Translations under genes and position numbers: made by a program
Part shown: positions 8,613-17,038 of the stretch, in pieces
Numbering within the stretch: position 1 is the stretch's first letter
Layout of the letters: the number at the start of each line of letters is the position of its first letter
The notes under the pieces: generated by a model
What the model was told of the DNA's origin: nothing
The model's input: the letters and a program-made list of their open reading frames with translations, nothing else
Database searches by the model: none
From: Chromobacterium violaceum ATCC 12472
Lineage (GTDB): Bacteria; Pseudomonadota; Gammaproteobacteria; Burkholderiales; Chromobacteriaceae
DNA: 64,000 nucleotides
Direction: 5' to 3'
Assembly (NCBI RefSeq): GCF_000007705.1
Contig: NC_005085.1
Location: 3,233,752 to 3,297,751, forward strand

Positions 8613-9305
8613 TCAGGCAGAAACGGTATCCGACACCGCCAGCCGGCCTTCGTTCAGGCGCAGCACCCGCTGGGTGCGGCCGGCCAGTTCCAGGTCGTGG
8701 GTGACGATGATCAGGCTGGTGCCCAGGGTGCGGTTCAGCTCCAGCATCAGCTCGAACACCTGGCTCGCGGTATGGGCGTCCAGATTGCCGGTGGGCTCGT
8801 CCGCCAGCAGGCAGGCCGGCTGCGTCACCAGCGCGCGGGCGATGGCGGCGCGCTGGCGCTCGCCGCCGGACAATTCGCCCGGCTTGTGCTCCAGGCGCTT
8901 GCCCAATCCCACCCGCTCCAGCATCTCGGCGGCGCGGCGGGCGGCCTCGCCCTTGTCCATGCGGCGGATCAGCAGCGGCATCATCACGTTTTCCAGCGCG
9001 GTGAATTCCGGCAGCAGGTGGTGGAACTGGTAGACGAAGCCCATGGACTCGTTGCGCAGCTTGCCGCGCTCGGTCTCGGACAGCTTGGACAGATCGCGCC
9101 CCAACACCTCCACCGTGCCGGCGGTCGGCGTATCCAGGCCGCCCAACAGGTGCAGCAGCGTGCTCTTGCCGGAGCCGGACGCGCCGACGATGGCCAGATG
9201 CTCGCCCTTGCCCACCTCCAGATCGACGCCGGACAGCACGTCCAGCGCCAGCTTGCCCTCCTGGTAGCGTTTGCCGAGCGAGCGGCAGCTCAATACCTTA
9301 TTCAT
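8613..9305 (-). CDS. lolD: lipoprotein-releasing system ATPase LolD
   Basis: A 230-residue ABC ATPase that powers release of lipoproteins from the inner membrane to LolA. Walker A is [11 protein letters not shown]; the Q-loop region is [20 protein letters not shown], characteristic of LolD; the signature is [15 protein letters not shown]; Walker B is CLLADEP. It overlaps the end of the LolC/E permease gene by eight bases, which indicates translational coupling. Confidence 0.93.
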   Translation of the reverse strand: MNKVLSCRSLGKRYQEGKLALDVLSGVDLEVGKGEHLAIVGASGSGKSTLLHLLGGLDTPTAGTVEVLGRDLSKLSETERGKLRNESMGFVYQFHHLLPEFTALENVMMPLLIRRMDKGEAARRAAEMLERVGLGKRLEHKPGELSGGERQRAAIARALVTQPACLLADEPTGNLDAHTASQVFELMLELNRTLGTSLIIVTHDLELAGRTQRVLRLNEGRLAVSDTVSA

Positions 9306-10536
9306 AGCGCAAGGCCTCCGCCGGTTGGGTGCGCGCGGCGCGCCAGCTCGGGTACAGCGTGGCGAACAAGGCCAGCAGCAGCGAAATGATAGTGATGGTG
9401 GAGACGTCGCCCCACTGCACGTCGGACGGCAGGTAGTCGATCATGTAGACGTCGCTGGACAGGATCTTGGTGCCGATGATGCGTTCGATCACCGGCACGA
9501 TCACGTCCAGGTTCAGCGCGATGGCCACGCCGCTGGCCACGCCGGCCAGCGTGCCCAGCACCCCGGCCACCGAGCCCTGGATCACGAAGATCTTCATGAT
9601 GCTGCCCGGCGACGCGCCCAGCGTGCGCAGGATGGCGATGTCGGCCTGCTTGTCGGTCACCACCATCACCAGCGTGGACACCAGGTTGAACGCCGCCACC
9701 GCGACGATCAGCGTCAGGATGATGGTCATCATCCGCTTTTCGATCTGCACCGCGCGGAAGTAATTGGCATTGGTGTCGGTCCAGTCGGTGACCAGCAGTT
9801 GCGGCAGCCGCGGCCGCAGCTCGGCCTTCAGCTGCGGCGCCAGCATCGGGTCGTCCAGGCGCAGCCGCACGCCGCTGACCGCGTCGCCCATGCGCTCCAG
9901 CACCTGGGCGTCGCGCAGGTTGACCATGGCCAGCGAGGCGTCGAACTCGAACATGTCCACCTTGAAGATGCCGACCACGGTGAACTGCTTGGAGCGCGGC
10001 ACCATGCCGGCCGGCGTGATGTTGCCCTGCGGCGTCATCAGCGTCACCTTGTCGCCGACGCCGACGCCCAGCTGGCGCGCCAGCTCCACGCCCAGCGCCA
10101 TGCCGAAGCCGCCGGGCTTCAGGTCTTCCAGCTTGCCGGCCACCATGTGGCGGCCGACGTCCACCACTTTGTTCTCCAGCGCGGGATCGATGCCGCGCAC
10201 CAGGCCGCCGCGCACGTTGCCGTAGGCGACGAACAGGCCCTGGCTGCTGACGAAGGGCGCCGCCGCCTGCACGTGCGGCTGCTTGGCCAGCATCGCCTGC
10301 GCGTCTCGCCAGCCGGACAGGCGGCCGTCGTAGCCGCTGACTTCCAAGTGGGAGGCCACGCTGAGGATGCGGCCGCGGATTTCCTTCTGGAAACCGTTCA
10401 TCACCGACAGCACGATGATCAGCGCGGCTACGCCCAGCGCGATGCCGACGATGGAAATCAGGGAGATGAAAGAGATGAATCCGTTGCGGCGCTTGGCGCG
10501 CAGATAGCGCAGCCCGATGAAGGCTTCAAATGGCAT
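9298..10536 (-). CDS. lolC: lipoprotein-releasing system permease LolC/LolE family
   Basis: A 412-residue ABC permease with four membrane segments and a large periplasmic domain between the first and second. The start [20 protein letters not shown] and the segment [20 protein letters not shown] are diagnostic of the LolC/LolE family. Only one permease gene is present beside lolD. That fits bacteria in which a single LolF-type protein replaces LolC plus LolE; LolC versus LolF cannot be settled here. Confidence 0.9.
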   Translation of the reverse strand: MPFEAFIGLRYLRAKRRNGFISFISLISIVGIALGVAALIIVLSVMNGFQKEIRGRILSVASHLEVSGYDGRLSGWRDAQAMLAKQPHVQAAAPFVSSQGLFVAYGNVRGGLVRGIDPALENKVVDVGRHMVAGKLEDLKPGGFGMALGVELARQLGVGVGDKVTLMTPQGNITPAGMVPRSKQFTVVGIFKVDMFEFDASLAMVNLRDAQVLERMGDAVSGVRLRLDDPMLAPQLKAELRPRLPQLLVTDWTDTNANYFRAVQIEKRMMTIILTLIVAVAAFNLVSTLVMVVTDKQADIAILRTLGASPGSIMKIFVIQGSVAGVLGTLAGVASGVAIALNLDVIVPVIERIIGTKILSSDVYMIDYLPSDVQWGDVSTITIISLLLALFATLYPSWRAARTQPAEALRYE

Positions 10537-10548
10537 GTTCGGGTTTTC

Positions 10549-10770
10549 TCATTTGGAACGGTAGGGGTTTTCCAGGCTCTGCATCATCGCCACCAGGAAG
10601 TCGCGCACCTGCGTCTCCTCGCAGCCCATCAGCACCGCGTCCTCGAACGCGTCCTGGGCCAGCTGGGCGATTTCCTCCAGGTTCTCGCGCATCACCTTCA
10701 GCTTCTCGACGCAGGCGACGACGTTGCCCTCCGGGTCGCGCCATACCGGTATTTCGATTTTCAATGCCAT
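10549..10770 (-). CDS. small conserved-looking protein of unknown function
   Basis: A 73-residue acidic, soluble protein starting MALKIEIPVWRDPEGNVVAC. The ATG at 10770 has AGGAAT just upstream. It has no signal peptide and no recognisable domain; the second half is predicted helical. It lies 12 bases upstream of the Lol permease gene on the same strand, so the three are probably co-transcribed. I do not recognise the family. Confidence 0.65.
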   Translation of the reverse strand: MALKIEIPVWRDPEGNVVACVEKLKVMRENLEEIAQLAQDAFEDAVLMGCEETQVRDFLVAMMQSLENPYRSK

Positions 10771-10790
10771 ATTCCTGTTCCTGAAAACGC

Positions 10791-10813
10791 GATGCCCGCG
10801 AAAAGCGGGCATC
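10791..10813 (-). terminator. hairpin between the NlpC/P60 gene and the small ORF
   Basis: Stem GATGCCCGC / GCGGGCATC (10791-10799 and 10805-10813) with a five-base loop. Only a short T tract (GTTTTC) follows on the leftward strand, so termination may be partial. Confidence 0.5.
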
Positions 10814-10831
10814 GTCGCGCGGCCGGACCGC

Positions 10832-11581
10832 TCAGTGCCGACCCTTTTTCTTCTTGCCGGCCGACTTGGCCGCCCTCTCCGCCTTGACGCCCTTCTTGCC
10901 CTTGGGCGCGGCCGCGGCCTTGCATTTCCTGCCCTTGCGGCACTTGGCCGCCTCCGGCGCCGCCGACGATTTGGCCGCGCTCTTCACGCTGACGTCATCC
11001 GAGGTATCGGCCGACTGCGCGGCAGTGCTACGATTGACCCTGCGCGCGCCATTGTAGCGCGCGGTCCAGTAGCTCTGCGACAGGTTCGACACCTCGATGT
11101 TCTTGCCCGTTCGCGGCGCGTGGATGAATTTGTTGTTGCCCATGTAGATGCCGACATGGGAGTAATTGAAGCCGCGGGTGTTGAAGAACACCAGGTCGCC
11201 CGGCATCAGTTCGCCGCGGCCGACCGACTTGCCGACGCGGGCCATCTCGGCCGCGGTGCGCGGCAGGTTCACCCGCAGCGATTTCTGGAACACGTAACGG
11301 ATGAAGCCGCTGCAGTCCAGGCCGTCGTCCGGCGTGTTGCCGCCGAAGCGATAGGCGACGCCCAGCAGGCTCATCGCTTGCAAAAGCAGATCGCCCACCG
11401 CATCCTCTTGCGGAGCGGCGTACTTGGAGATGGGATCTTCCGATTTGTCCGCCGCCGAACTGTCGGCGGCGGCTTTCCCCTCGGTCGGGGCCTTGTCCGG
11501 TGTGGCCTTGTCTGGCGCGGCCTGGGCAAAAACCATGAAGCCCGCCAGCGCCAACGCTGATAAGCGGAGTTGCAATTTCAT
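10832..11581 (-). CDS. secreted NlpC/P60 peptidoglycan endopeptidase
   Basis: A 249-residue cell-wall hydrolase. The start at 11581 gives the signal peptide MKLQLRLSALALAGFMVFAQ-AA. The NlpC/P60 domain covers about residues 60-180, with catalytic C90 in GLDCSGFIRYVF, H142 in YSHVGIYMG and third residue H154 in FIHAPRTG. The C-terminal tail (from about residue 200) is Lys/Ala-rich with Cys-containing KCRKGRKCK and ends KKKKGRH. Such a basic tail may hold the protein to the cell wall or envelope; that is inference. It is divergent from the ABC1 kinase gene. Confidence 0.88.
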   Translation of the reverse strand: MKLQLRLSALALAGFMVFAQAAPDKATPDKAPTEGKAAADSSAADKSEDPISKYAAPQEDAVGDLLLQAMSLLGVAYRFGGNTPDDGLDCSGFIRYVFQKSLRVNLPRTAAEMARVGKSVGRGELMPGDLVFFNTRGFNYSHVGIYMGNNKFIHAPRTGKNIEVSNLSQSYWTARYNGARRVNRSTAAQSADTSDDVSVKSAAKSSAAPEAAKCRKGRKCKAAAAPKGKKGVKAERAAKSAGKKKKGRH

Positions 11582-11641
11582 AGGCCGCACTCTATCGGAC
11601 GGGGCCGGTAGTGTAAAGCCAAGCGGGACGGCGAAAAGCAC

Positions 11642-13324
11642 ATGATTCGGGAAACCTTGATTGCAATGCGGGACTTACCGCGGTTAAGAGAAATCAGCGG
11701 AATTTTGATCCGTCATGGACTGGGAGAGTTCGCCCAGCGGCTGAAATTGCCGCGCGCGATGGAAAAGGCCGGGGAGTGGCTGAACCTGTCGCTGCCGGAG
11801 GGCGAGTCCGGGCGGCCGACCGCGGTGCGGGTGAGGCTGGCCTTCGAGGAGCTGGGGCCCACCTTCATCAAGCTGGGCCAGATCCTGTCCACCCGGGTGG
11901 ACGTGTTTCCGCCGGACTGGATAGACGAGTTCGAAAAGCTGCAGAACCGGGTGCCGCCGCTGCCGCCGGCGATGGTTCGAAAGATGATAGTCGATACGCT
12001 GGGCGCCGAGGCCGACCAGTTGTTCGCCGAGTTCGACATGCAGCCGATAGGCTCGGCCTCCATCGCCCAGGTGCATCGCGCCAGGTTGAAGGATGGCCGC
12101 GAGGTGGCGGTGAAGCTGCGTCGGCCGGGCATCGCCGACAAGGTGGAGGCCGATCTGCGCATCCTCGCCCACCTCGCCCACCTGCTGGAGCTGGAGTTCC
12201 CCGAACTGCGGCGCTACCAGCCGTCCGGCATCGCCGCGCAGTTCGCGCGCTCGTTGCGCCGCGAGCTGGACCTGGCCATCGAGGCGCGCAATATGGAGCG
12301 TTTCGCCAAGGACTTCGTCGACGACCCCTTCGTCATGGTGCCGCAAGTGCATTGGGAGTACACCAACGCCGCCGTCAATGTGCAGACCTTCGTCGACGGC
12401 GTGCCGGCCAGCGATCTGTCGCGGCTGAAGGACAGCGGCCTGGATCCGGTGCTGTTGGCCCAGCGCGGCGCGGACGCGGTGCTGAAGATGATACTGATCA
12501 ACGGCTTCTTCCATGCCGACCCCCACCCCGGCAACGTGTTCTTCCTGGCCGAGCACCGCATCGCCTTCATCGATTTTGGCATGGTGGGGCGCATCAGTCA
12601 CGCGCGGCGCGACGAGATCGTCGATCTGCTGTCGGCGGTGGCCGAGCGCAACGAGCACGGCATCATCGACGTGCTGGTCGAATGGACCGGCAGCGCGCCG
12701 GTGGACATGCAGAAATTCGCCGACGAGGTCGGCGAGTTCATGTTCCAGTACGAGCACCTGCCGCTGAAGGGGCTGAACATCAGCCAGCTGATCTCCGACA
12801 TCATGGCGCTGATCCGCAACCACGGCATCGTGCTGCCGCCGGACATGGCCATGCTGTTCAAGGCGCTGGTGACGCTGGAGGGCCTGGGGCGGCAGCTGAA
12901 CCCCGATTTCCAGCTGGTCGCCCACATCACCCCCTTCGTCAAGGAGCTGATCGTCGCCCGCTACCACCCGGCGGCGCTGCTCAAGCGCGGGCGGCAGACG
13001 CTGTCAGAGGGGCTGGAGATGATCACCGGCCTGCCGCGCGACTTGGTCCGCATCGGCCGCGACATGCGCCACGGCAAGTTCCGCGTCAACCTCGACCTGC
13101 AGCGGCTGGACAGCTTCGGCAAGCAGCTGGACCGCAGCAGCAACCGGCTGACCATGGGCATCGTCACCGGCTGCCTGATCATAGGCTCGTCCATCGTGAT
13201 GACGGTGAACGCCGGACCCAAGCTGTTCGGCCTGCCCTTCTTCGGCTTCTTCGGCTTCATGCTGGCGCTGTTCAACAGCGTGTGGCTGGTCTGGTCGATC
13301 TGGCGCTCAGGCAAGGACTTATAA
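11642..13324 (+). CDS. ABC1/UbiB-family atypical kinase
   Basis: A 560-residue membrane-associated member of the ABC1 (AarF/UbiB/COQ8) family. Motifs in order: KxGQ-type FIKLGQILSTR; Ala-rich nucleotide loop PIGSASIAQVHRA; VAVKLRRPG with the conserved Lys; FFHADPHPGNV and FIDFGMVG (catalytic and metal-binding). Two C-terminal membrane segments occupy about residues 497-516 and 525-550. UbiB supports ubiquinone synthesis. No other ubi gene is adjacent and the N-terminus differs from enteric UbiB, so this may be a paralogue. Confidence 0.85.
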   Translation: MIRETLIAMRDLPRLREISGILIRHGLGEFAQRLKLPRAMEKAGEWLNLSLPEGESGRPTAVRVRLAFEELGPTFIKLGQILSTRVDVFPPDWIDEFEKLQNRVPPLPPAMVRKMIVDTLGAEADQLFAEFDMQPIGSASIAQVHRARLKDGREVAVKLRRPGIADKVEADLRILAHLAHLLELEFPELRRYQPSGIAAQFARSLRRELDLAIEARNMERFAKDFVDDPFVMVPQVHWEYTNAAVNVQTFVDGVPASDLSRLKDSGLDPVLLAQRGADAVLKMILINGFFHADPHPGNVFFLAEHRIAFIDFGMVGRISHARRDEIVDLLSAVAERNEHGIIDVLVEWTGSAPVDMQKFADEVGEFMFQYEHLPLKGLNISQLISDIMALIRNHGIVLPPDMAMLFKALVTLEGLGRQLNPDFQLVAHITPFVKELIVARYHPAALLKRGRQTLSEGLEMITGLPRDLVRIGRDMRHGKFRVNLDLQRLDSFGKQLDRSSNRLTMGIVTGCLIIGSSIVMTVNAGPKLFGLPFFGFFGFMLALFNSVWLVWSIWRSGKDL

Positions 13325-13428
13325 CTGTCCGGGCAGGCTTTGGAACCATTGGCGATACGGAATACCGCGGCATCAAGTCGGGCGGAGGCGGGTCGATAGC
13401 GAGGAAGTACATCTTGAGGGACGCCGCC

Positions 13429-14397
13429 ATGAAAATCGCTTCCGCCACCGTCAGCCTCGGCAGCCATTTCAGCCAGAGCCAATCCCTCAGCATCAAGCAG
13501 AGCGTCGTCGTGGAGCAGCCGCCTCAGGCCGCTCCCGCCGACGATGTTCAGTTGAGCAGCCAGGCGACGCAGTCCAGCCTGCTGGACCAGCTGGGCTCGG
13601 ACAAAGACGCGGTCTACAGCCTGATCGCGGCGATACTGGAAAAAGCCTTCGGCATCCATTTCAAGCTGCAGCGCCTGTTCCCGCTCCATCCCGACGCCTC
13701 GCAAGCGCCCTCTTCCCCTTCGCAATCCGCCGTCAGCGCGCAGCAGCAGGTCGATTACCAGGAACAGCAGCAACTGAGCTTCTCCGCCAGCGGCCAGATC
13801 ACCACCCAGGACGGCAAGCAGCTGCAATTCTCGCTGAACGTTCAATTGCAGAGCAGTTACCAATACCACAGCAGCCAGCGCTACTCGTCCGGCGGCAAAA
13901 AGAGCAGCGATCCGCTGATGGTCGATCTGGGCGGCGGCGCCGGCGGTCTGGACGGCGCCAGCGTCAGCTTCGACCTGCTGGGCAACGGCCAGTTGATGAG
14001 CCTGCCCTTCTCCAGCCAGGGCGGCTGGCTGGCGCTGGACAAGAACGGCGACGGCAAGATCAACGACGGCAGCGAACTGTTCGGCCCGCAGTCGGGCAAC
14101 GGCTTCGCCGACCTGGCCAGGCTGGACGACAACCGCGACGGCGTGATCGACGAGCGCGACCCGGCCTTCGCCCAGCTCAGGATCTGGACCGGCCGCGGCG
14201 GAGACGGCAAGGACCAGCTGCGCTCGCTGCAGGATGTCGGCATCGGCGCCATCCTGCTGCCCAGCGTGGACGCGCCGCTGACGCTGCGCGCCCATTCAAG
14301 CGATGCCGACCCGCAGGCGCAGATGCGGCGCGCCGGCGTGTTCGTGAAGGAGGACGGGCAGGCCGGCATGATCAGCCAGCTGGACGTGTACGGCTGA
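13429..14397 (+). CDS. EF-hand-type calcium-binding protein of unknown function
   Basis: A 322-residue protein; GAGGG precedes the ATG at 13429. Residues 1-160 are Gln/Ser-rich and low in complexity. The C-terminal part carries two EF-hand-like loops: DKNGDGKINDGS from about residue 204, followed by ELFG, and DDNRDGVIDERD from about 233. Between them is FADLARL. This DxNGDGxIxDGSELFG arrangement is common in large repeat and RTX-associated proteins, but here it stands alone. No signal peptide is evident. Function is unknown; calcium-dependent surface or signalling roles are guesses. Confidence 0.75.
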   Translation: MKIASATVSLGSHFSQSQSLSIKQSVVVEQPPQAAPADDVQLSSQATQSSLLDQLGSDKDAVYSLIAAILEKAFGIHFKLQRLFPLHPDASQAPSSPSQSAVSAQQQVDYQEQQQLSFSASGQITTQDGKQLQFSLNVQLQSSYQYHSSQRYSSGGKKSSDPLMVDLGGGAGGLDGASVSFDLLGNGQLMSLPFSSQGGWLALDKNGDGKINDGSELFGPQSGNGFADLARLDDNRDGVIDERDPAFAQLRIWTGRGGDGKDQLRSLQDVGIGAILLPSVDAPLTLRAHSSDADPQAQMRRAGVFVKEDGQAGMISQLDVYG

Positions 14398-14425
14398 CAA
14401 AGCGGCCCTCGCTGCCGCAAGCCGG

Positions 14426-15217
14426 CTATTGCGGCCGGCTGACGATGTCGGCCTTGAACCATTTGCGCGACAGCGCCTGCAGCGTGCCGTCGCGCTGCAG
14501 GTGGCCTATCGCCCGGTTCACCTCCGCCAGCAGCCGCGGATTGCCCTTGCGCAACACCACGCAGGCGTCCTCGCGCGCCAGCACGCGGCCGGTCGGCACC
14601 AGTTCGCCCTGGCTCTTCAGCGCCAGGTTGAAAGCCGCCAGCCGGTTGATCACGATGGCGTCCACTTCGCCGCGGCGCAGGCCGTCGAACTTGGTCGGAT
14701 CATCCTGGTAAAGGTGAATGTGGGCCTGAGGCGCGTTGTCTCGCAGCCATTGCTCGTAATTGGTGCCCGCGCTGACGCCGACATGGGCGCCGGCCAAATC
14801 CCTTGCGCCGCGAAAGCGCGTCAGATCCGGCTTGCGCACCACCAGCTGCAGGCCGGAATAGGTATAGGGAATGGAAAAATCGAAGCGTTTGCCGCGCGCG
14901 GGCGTCGCCACCACCTGGTTGATCACCGCATCCAGCCTGCCCGCCGCCAGGCTGTCCAGCATATGGTCCCACACCATGGTCTGAAAACGCGCCGTTACAC
15001 CCATCTGGGCAGCCAGCGCCCGGCCGAAATCCACCTCGAAACCCTGCAGCTGCCCGCCCGCCAACTGGCTATAGGGCGGAAAGGTGCCCTCCAGGCCGAT
15101 CAACAGCGCGCCATCCTTCCGGATGCGCGCCCACTCGTCGCCGCCCCCCTGCGCAGGAGCCAGCGACAACAGCATCACCACGCAAAGCGCCCATGCTTTC
15201 CGACCCGCCACGCTCAT
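14426..15217 (-). CDS. orphan amino-acid (cystine-type) ABC substrate-binding protein
   Basis: A 263-residue periplasmic protein with a signal peptide (about residues 1-23). The SBP_bac_3 fold is clear: GLEGTFPPYSQLAGGQLQGF, FEVDFGRALAAQMGV, MLDSLAAGRLDAVINQV. VGVSAGTNYEQWLRDNAPQA and DGTLQALSRKWFKADI closely follow the cystine-binding protein FliY/TcyJ. GGGGAGG precedes the ATG. No permease or ATPase gene is beside it; a cystine-type ABC operon lies about 11 kb to the right. It could share that membrane complex or act as a sensor. Confidence 0.83.
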   Translation of the reverse strand: MSVAGRKAWALCVVMLLSLAPAQGGGDEWARIRKDGALLIGLEGTFPPYSQLAGGQLQGFEVDFGRALAAQMGVTARFQTMVWDHMLDSLAAGRLDAVINQVVATPARGKRFDFSIPYTYSGLQLVVRKPDLTRFRGARDLAGAHVGVSAGTNYEQWLRDNAPQAHIHLYQDDPTKFDGLRRGEVDAIVINRLAAFNLALKSQGELVPTGRVLAREDACVVLRKGNPRLLAEVNRAIGHLQRDGTLQALSRKWFKADIVSRPQ

Positions 15218-15424
15218 ATCGCCTCCCCGCCCGCCCCACTGGCACTAAGGGCAAGATCATTCTTTACAAAATAGGCGATGCCGGCCCGGCAGCCAGCAAA
15301 AAACGCTGAAAACCCCTCAGCCTCAATGCCTTGAGCCATGGCTTCGCGCCTTGACTTCAATGCCGGGGAGCGGCGCAGCCAAGCGGGGGAAGAAAAAAAC
15401 CTTGAAAAACACGATTGACTCTGC

Positions 15425-15445
15425 AAATGATAATTATTATCATTT
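15425..15445. promoter_or_regulatory. Fur box upstream of the DUF2325 gene
   Basis: A perfect inverted repeat with arms AAATGATAAT and ATTATCATTT around a single central T. It matches the classical Fur consensus of GATAAT-type repeats in an AT-rich pocket. It ends 27 bases before the ATG at 15473, so bound Fur would block that promoter. Confidence 0.85.
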
Positions 15446-15472
15446 TCAAAAACTCACACAGGAGCAAGCCCG

Positions 15473-15826
15473 ATGAATGCCATGCTGGTTGGAGCCGACA
15501 CCCTGGGCAACATCCCCGACGTGCTGCAGAACTACGGCATCACCATCCACCGCCACCTGAGCGGCCGCAACAGCTCGCACCAGCGCAAGGTGGACCGCCT
15601 GCCGGCGGGAACCGACCTGTTGATCCTGTTCACCGACTTCCTCGGCCACAACGTGATGCGCCATTTCCGCGAGCTGGCGGCGGAGCAGCAGATCCGCTTC
15701 ATCGCCTGTCGGCGTTCGGTCTGCGCGCTCAAGCAATCGCTGACCGGCGCCGGCATGTGCGAGCAGCCTTGCGCCGCCTGCCCGCAACGCAGCGGCGGCG
15801 ACAAGCCCGTCAAGCGCAAACGTTGA
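15473..15826 (+). CDS. DUF2325-family protein, probably iron-regulated
   Basis: A 117-residue soluble protein. The N-terminal part (MLVGADTLGNIPDVLQNYGI) and LLILFTDFLGHNVMRHFREL fit the DUF2325 family. The C-terminal part is Cys-rich and basic: CRRSVCALK, then MCEQPCAACPQRSGG, then KPVKRKR. The Cys spacing could bind a metal or an iron-sulfur cluster. GGAG lies upstream of the ATG. A Fur box directly precedes the gene and a terminator follows, so it is a single-gene unit likely induced by iron starvation. Confidence 0.8.
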   Translation: MNAMLVGADTLGNIPDVLQNYGITIHRHLSGRNSSHQRKVDRLPAGTDLLILFTDFLGHNVMRHFRELAAEQQIRFIACRRSVCALKQSLTGAGMCEQPCAACPQRSGGDKPVKRKR

Positions 15827-15871
15827 AGCGCCTGTTTCGGCAAGCTTTTCTCTAGCCTTACCTTTGCAATT

Positions 15872-16777
15872 TCACGAGCCGGCTCCCGCCGGCTCCTTTT
15901 TTGCCCGCCGCGCGCAGTCGTCGAACCACCGCTTCAGATCGGCATCGAATGATGCCGCCAGCGCCCGCGCGGCGGCATGGGCCTCTTCCGCCTCGGCCCG
16001 CCGATCCAGGCCGGATAGCGCCCTCGCCCGCTCCAGCAGCAGGAAGGCCCGGTCCACCTCCTCCTCGCCATTGTCCGCGATCAAGGCCAGACCGGCGTCG
16101 GCGGCCTGCAAGCCATCCCTCCAGCGCTCGAAACGATTGGCCGCCAGCGCCAGCAGGTATTCCGCGCGTTCGCGGTTGACCCAGCTTCCCGCCCGTTCCC
16201 ACAGCAGCCTGGCGATCCGCGCGCCCCGCAGCAGCGTTTCTTCGCACAGCGGGTCGCGGATATCCAGCTCGTCCTTTTCCAGCAGCGCCGACACGATGTT
16301 GTTGACCAGCGCCGCCAGCGCGGCGTTCGGCTCGCCGGCCTCCTCCAGCTCCAGCCCGGCCTGCAGCACGGCGAATTCGGACAAGGCATCCCGCAGCGGC
16401 GCCGCGCCCAGGGCGCCCTGCAGCACGCCCAAGCGGATCGCCAGGCGAACGCCGTCCGCGCTCGAGCCGCAGGCCAGGCTTTGGCGCTCCAGCCGCCAGG
16501 CCGCCAGCGCGTCGCCGGCCAGCGTGGCGGCCACCGCGCAGTGGCGCAGCTGCGCCGGATTGGCGCCGGCCTCCGGCAACGCCTTCAGCAAGGACCAGGC
16601 GCGGCGCCAGTCTCCGCGCTTTTCTCCCAGCAGATGGTTGGCCAGCCAGGCTGCCCGGGAACGTTCCGCGGCGGAAAGCCCTGGCGCGGCGAGCAAGGCG
16701 GGCAACTGCTCGATCGCAGCGTCGGGATCATCGTCATGGGTGCGCATCAGCGCATCAAGGATGGCGGCAGCAGACAT
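15872..16777 (-). CDS. helical-repeat protein of unknown function
   Basis: An Ala/Leu/Glu-rich protein of up to 301 residues with regular helix pairs suggestive of TPR-like repeats (for example RSRAAWLANHLLGEKRGDWR and LLLERARALSGLDRRAEAEE). No signal peptide or membrane segment. The ATG at 16777 sits directly on the T tract of the upstream terminator and has no ribosome-binding site, so the true start may be further in (for example Met-11 at 16747). Function is not recognisable. Confidence 0.65.
   Translation of the reverse strand: MSAAAILDALMRTHDDDPDAAIEQLPALLAAPGLSAAERSRAAWLANHLLGEKRGDWRRAWSLLKALPEAGANPAQLRHCAVAATLAGDALAAWRLERQSLACGSSADGVRLAIRLGVLQGALGAAPLRDALSEFAVLQAGLELEEAGEPNAALAALVNNIVSALLEKDELDIRDPLCEETLLRGARIARLLWERAGSWVNRERAEYLLALAANRFERWRDGLQAADAGLALIADNGEEEVDRAFLLLERARALSGLDRRAEAEEAHAAARALAASFDADLKRWFDDCARRAKKEPAGAGS
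15876..15902 (+). terminator. intrinsic terminator after the DUF2325 gene
   Basis: Stem GAGCCGGC / GCCGGCTC (15876-15883, 15888-15895), loop TCCC, then CTTTTTT. It lies inside the 3' end of the convergent gene at 15872. Confidence 0.85.
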
Positions 16778-16778
16778 G

Positions 16779-16805
16779 AAAAAGGCCTTTCGAACAGGAA
16801 AGGCC
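16779..16805 (-). terminator. intrinsic terminator after the sigma/anti-sigma pair
   Basis: On the leftward strand, stem GGCCTTTC / GAAAGGCC (16784-16805) with a six-base loop, followed by TTTTT. It lies 36 bases past the anti-sigma stop and immediately before the ATG of the next gene. Confidence 0.8.
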
Positions 16806-16840
16806 CAGTGTCGCCAGCGGCGATGAAAATGTCAAAGGCA

Positions 16841-17038
16841 TCAATCTCCGGCAGCTTCGTCCTCGCCCCGGCCCGCCCGGCGCGCGGCGTTTCTCAGCGC
16901 GCCGAGCTGCAGGGAGAATTGGCGGCAGTTGCCGCACAGGAAAAGGTGCATGCGCAGCTTCAGATGCTCCATCGCGCTCAAAGGGCGGTCCAGGCCGGCG
17001 GAAATCAGCCGGCTGGCCGCGCGGCAACTCAACCTCAT
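16841..17038 (-). CDS. small zinc-finger anti-sigma factor
   Basis: A 65-residue protein starting MRLSCRAASRLISAGLDRPL. The HLFLCGNC segment gives the H-x3-C-x2-C motif of zinc-binding (ZAS/zf-HC2) anti-sigma factors. No membrane segment follows, so it is cytoplasmic and likely responds to redox or metal. Its ATG overlaps the TGA of the sigma gene (ATGA), the usual sigma/anti-sigma coupling. Confidence 0.8.
   Translation of the reverse strand: MRLSCRAASRLISAGLDRPLSAMEHLKLRMHLFLCGNCRQFSLQLGALRNAARRAGRGEDEAAGD

Noticed and set aside
5538-9389. 1283-codon rightward open frame antisense to the NTase, nudB, regulator, MscS and lolD genes
   Set aside because: His/Gln/Arg-rich antisense shadow; five well-recognised genes lie on the other strand.
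14420-14440. Inverted repeat AGCCGGC-7-GCCGGCT as a terminator
   Set aside because: It overlaps the stop of the binding-protein gene and lacks a T tract; GC-rich chance repeats of this size are common here.
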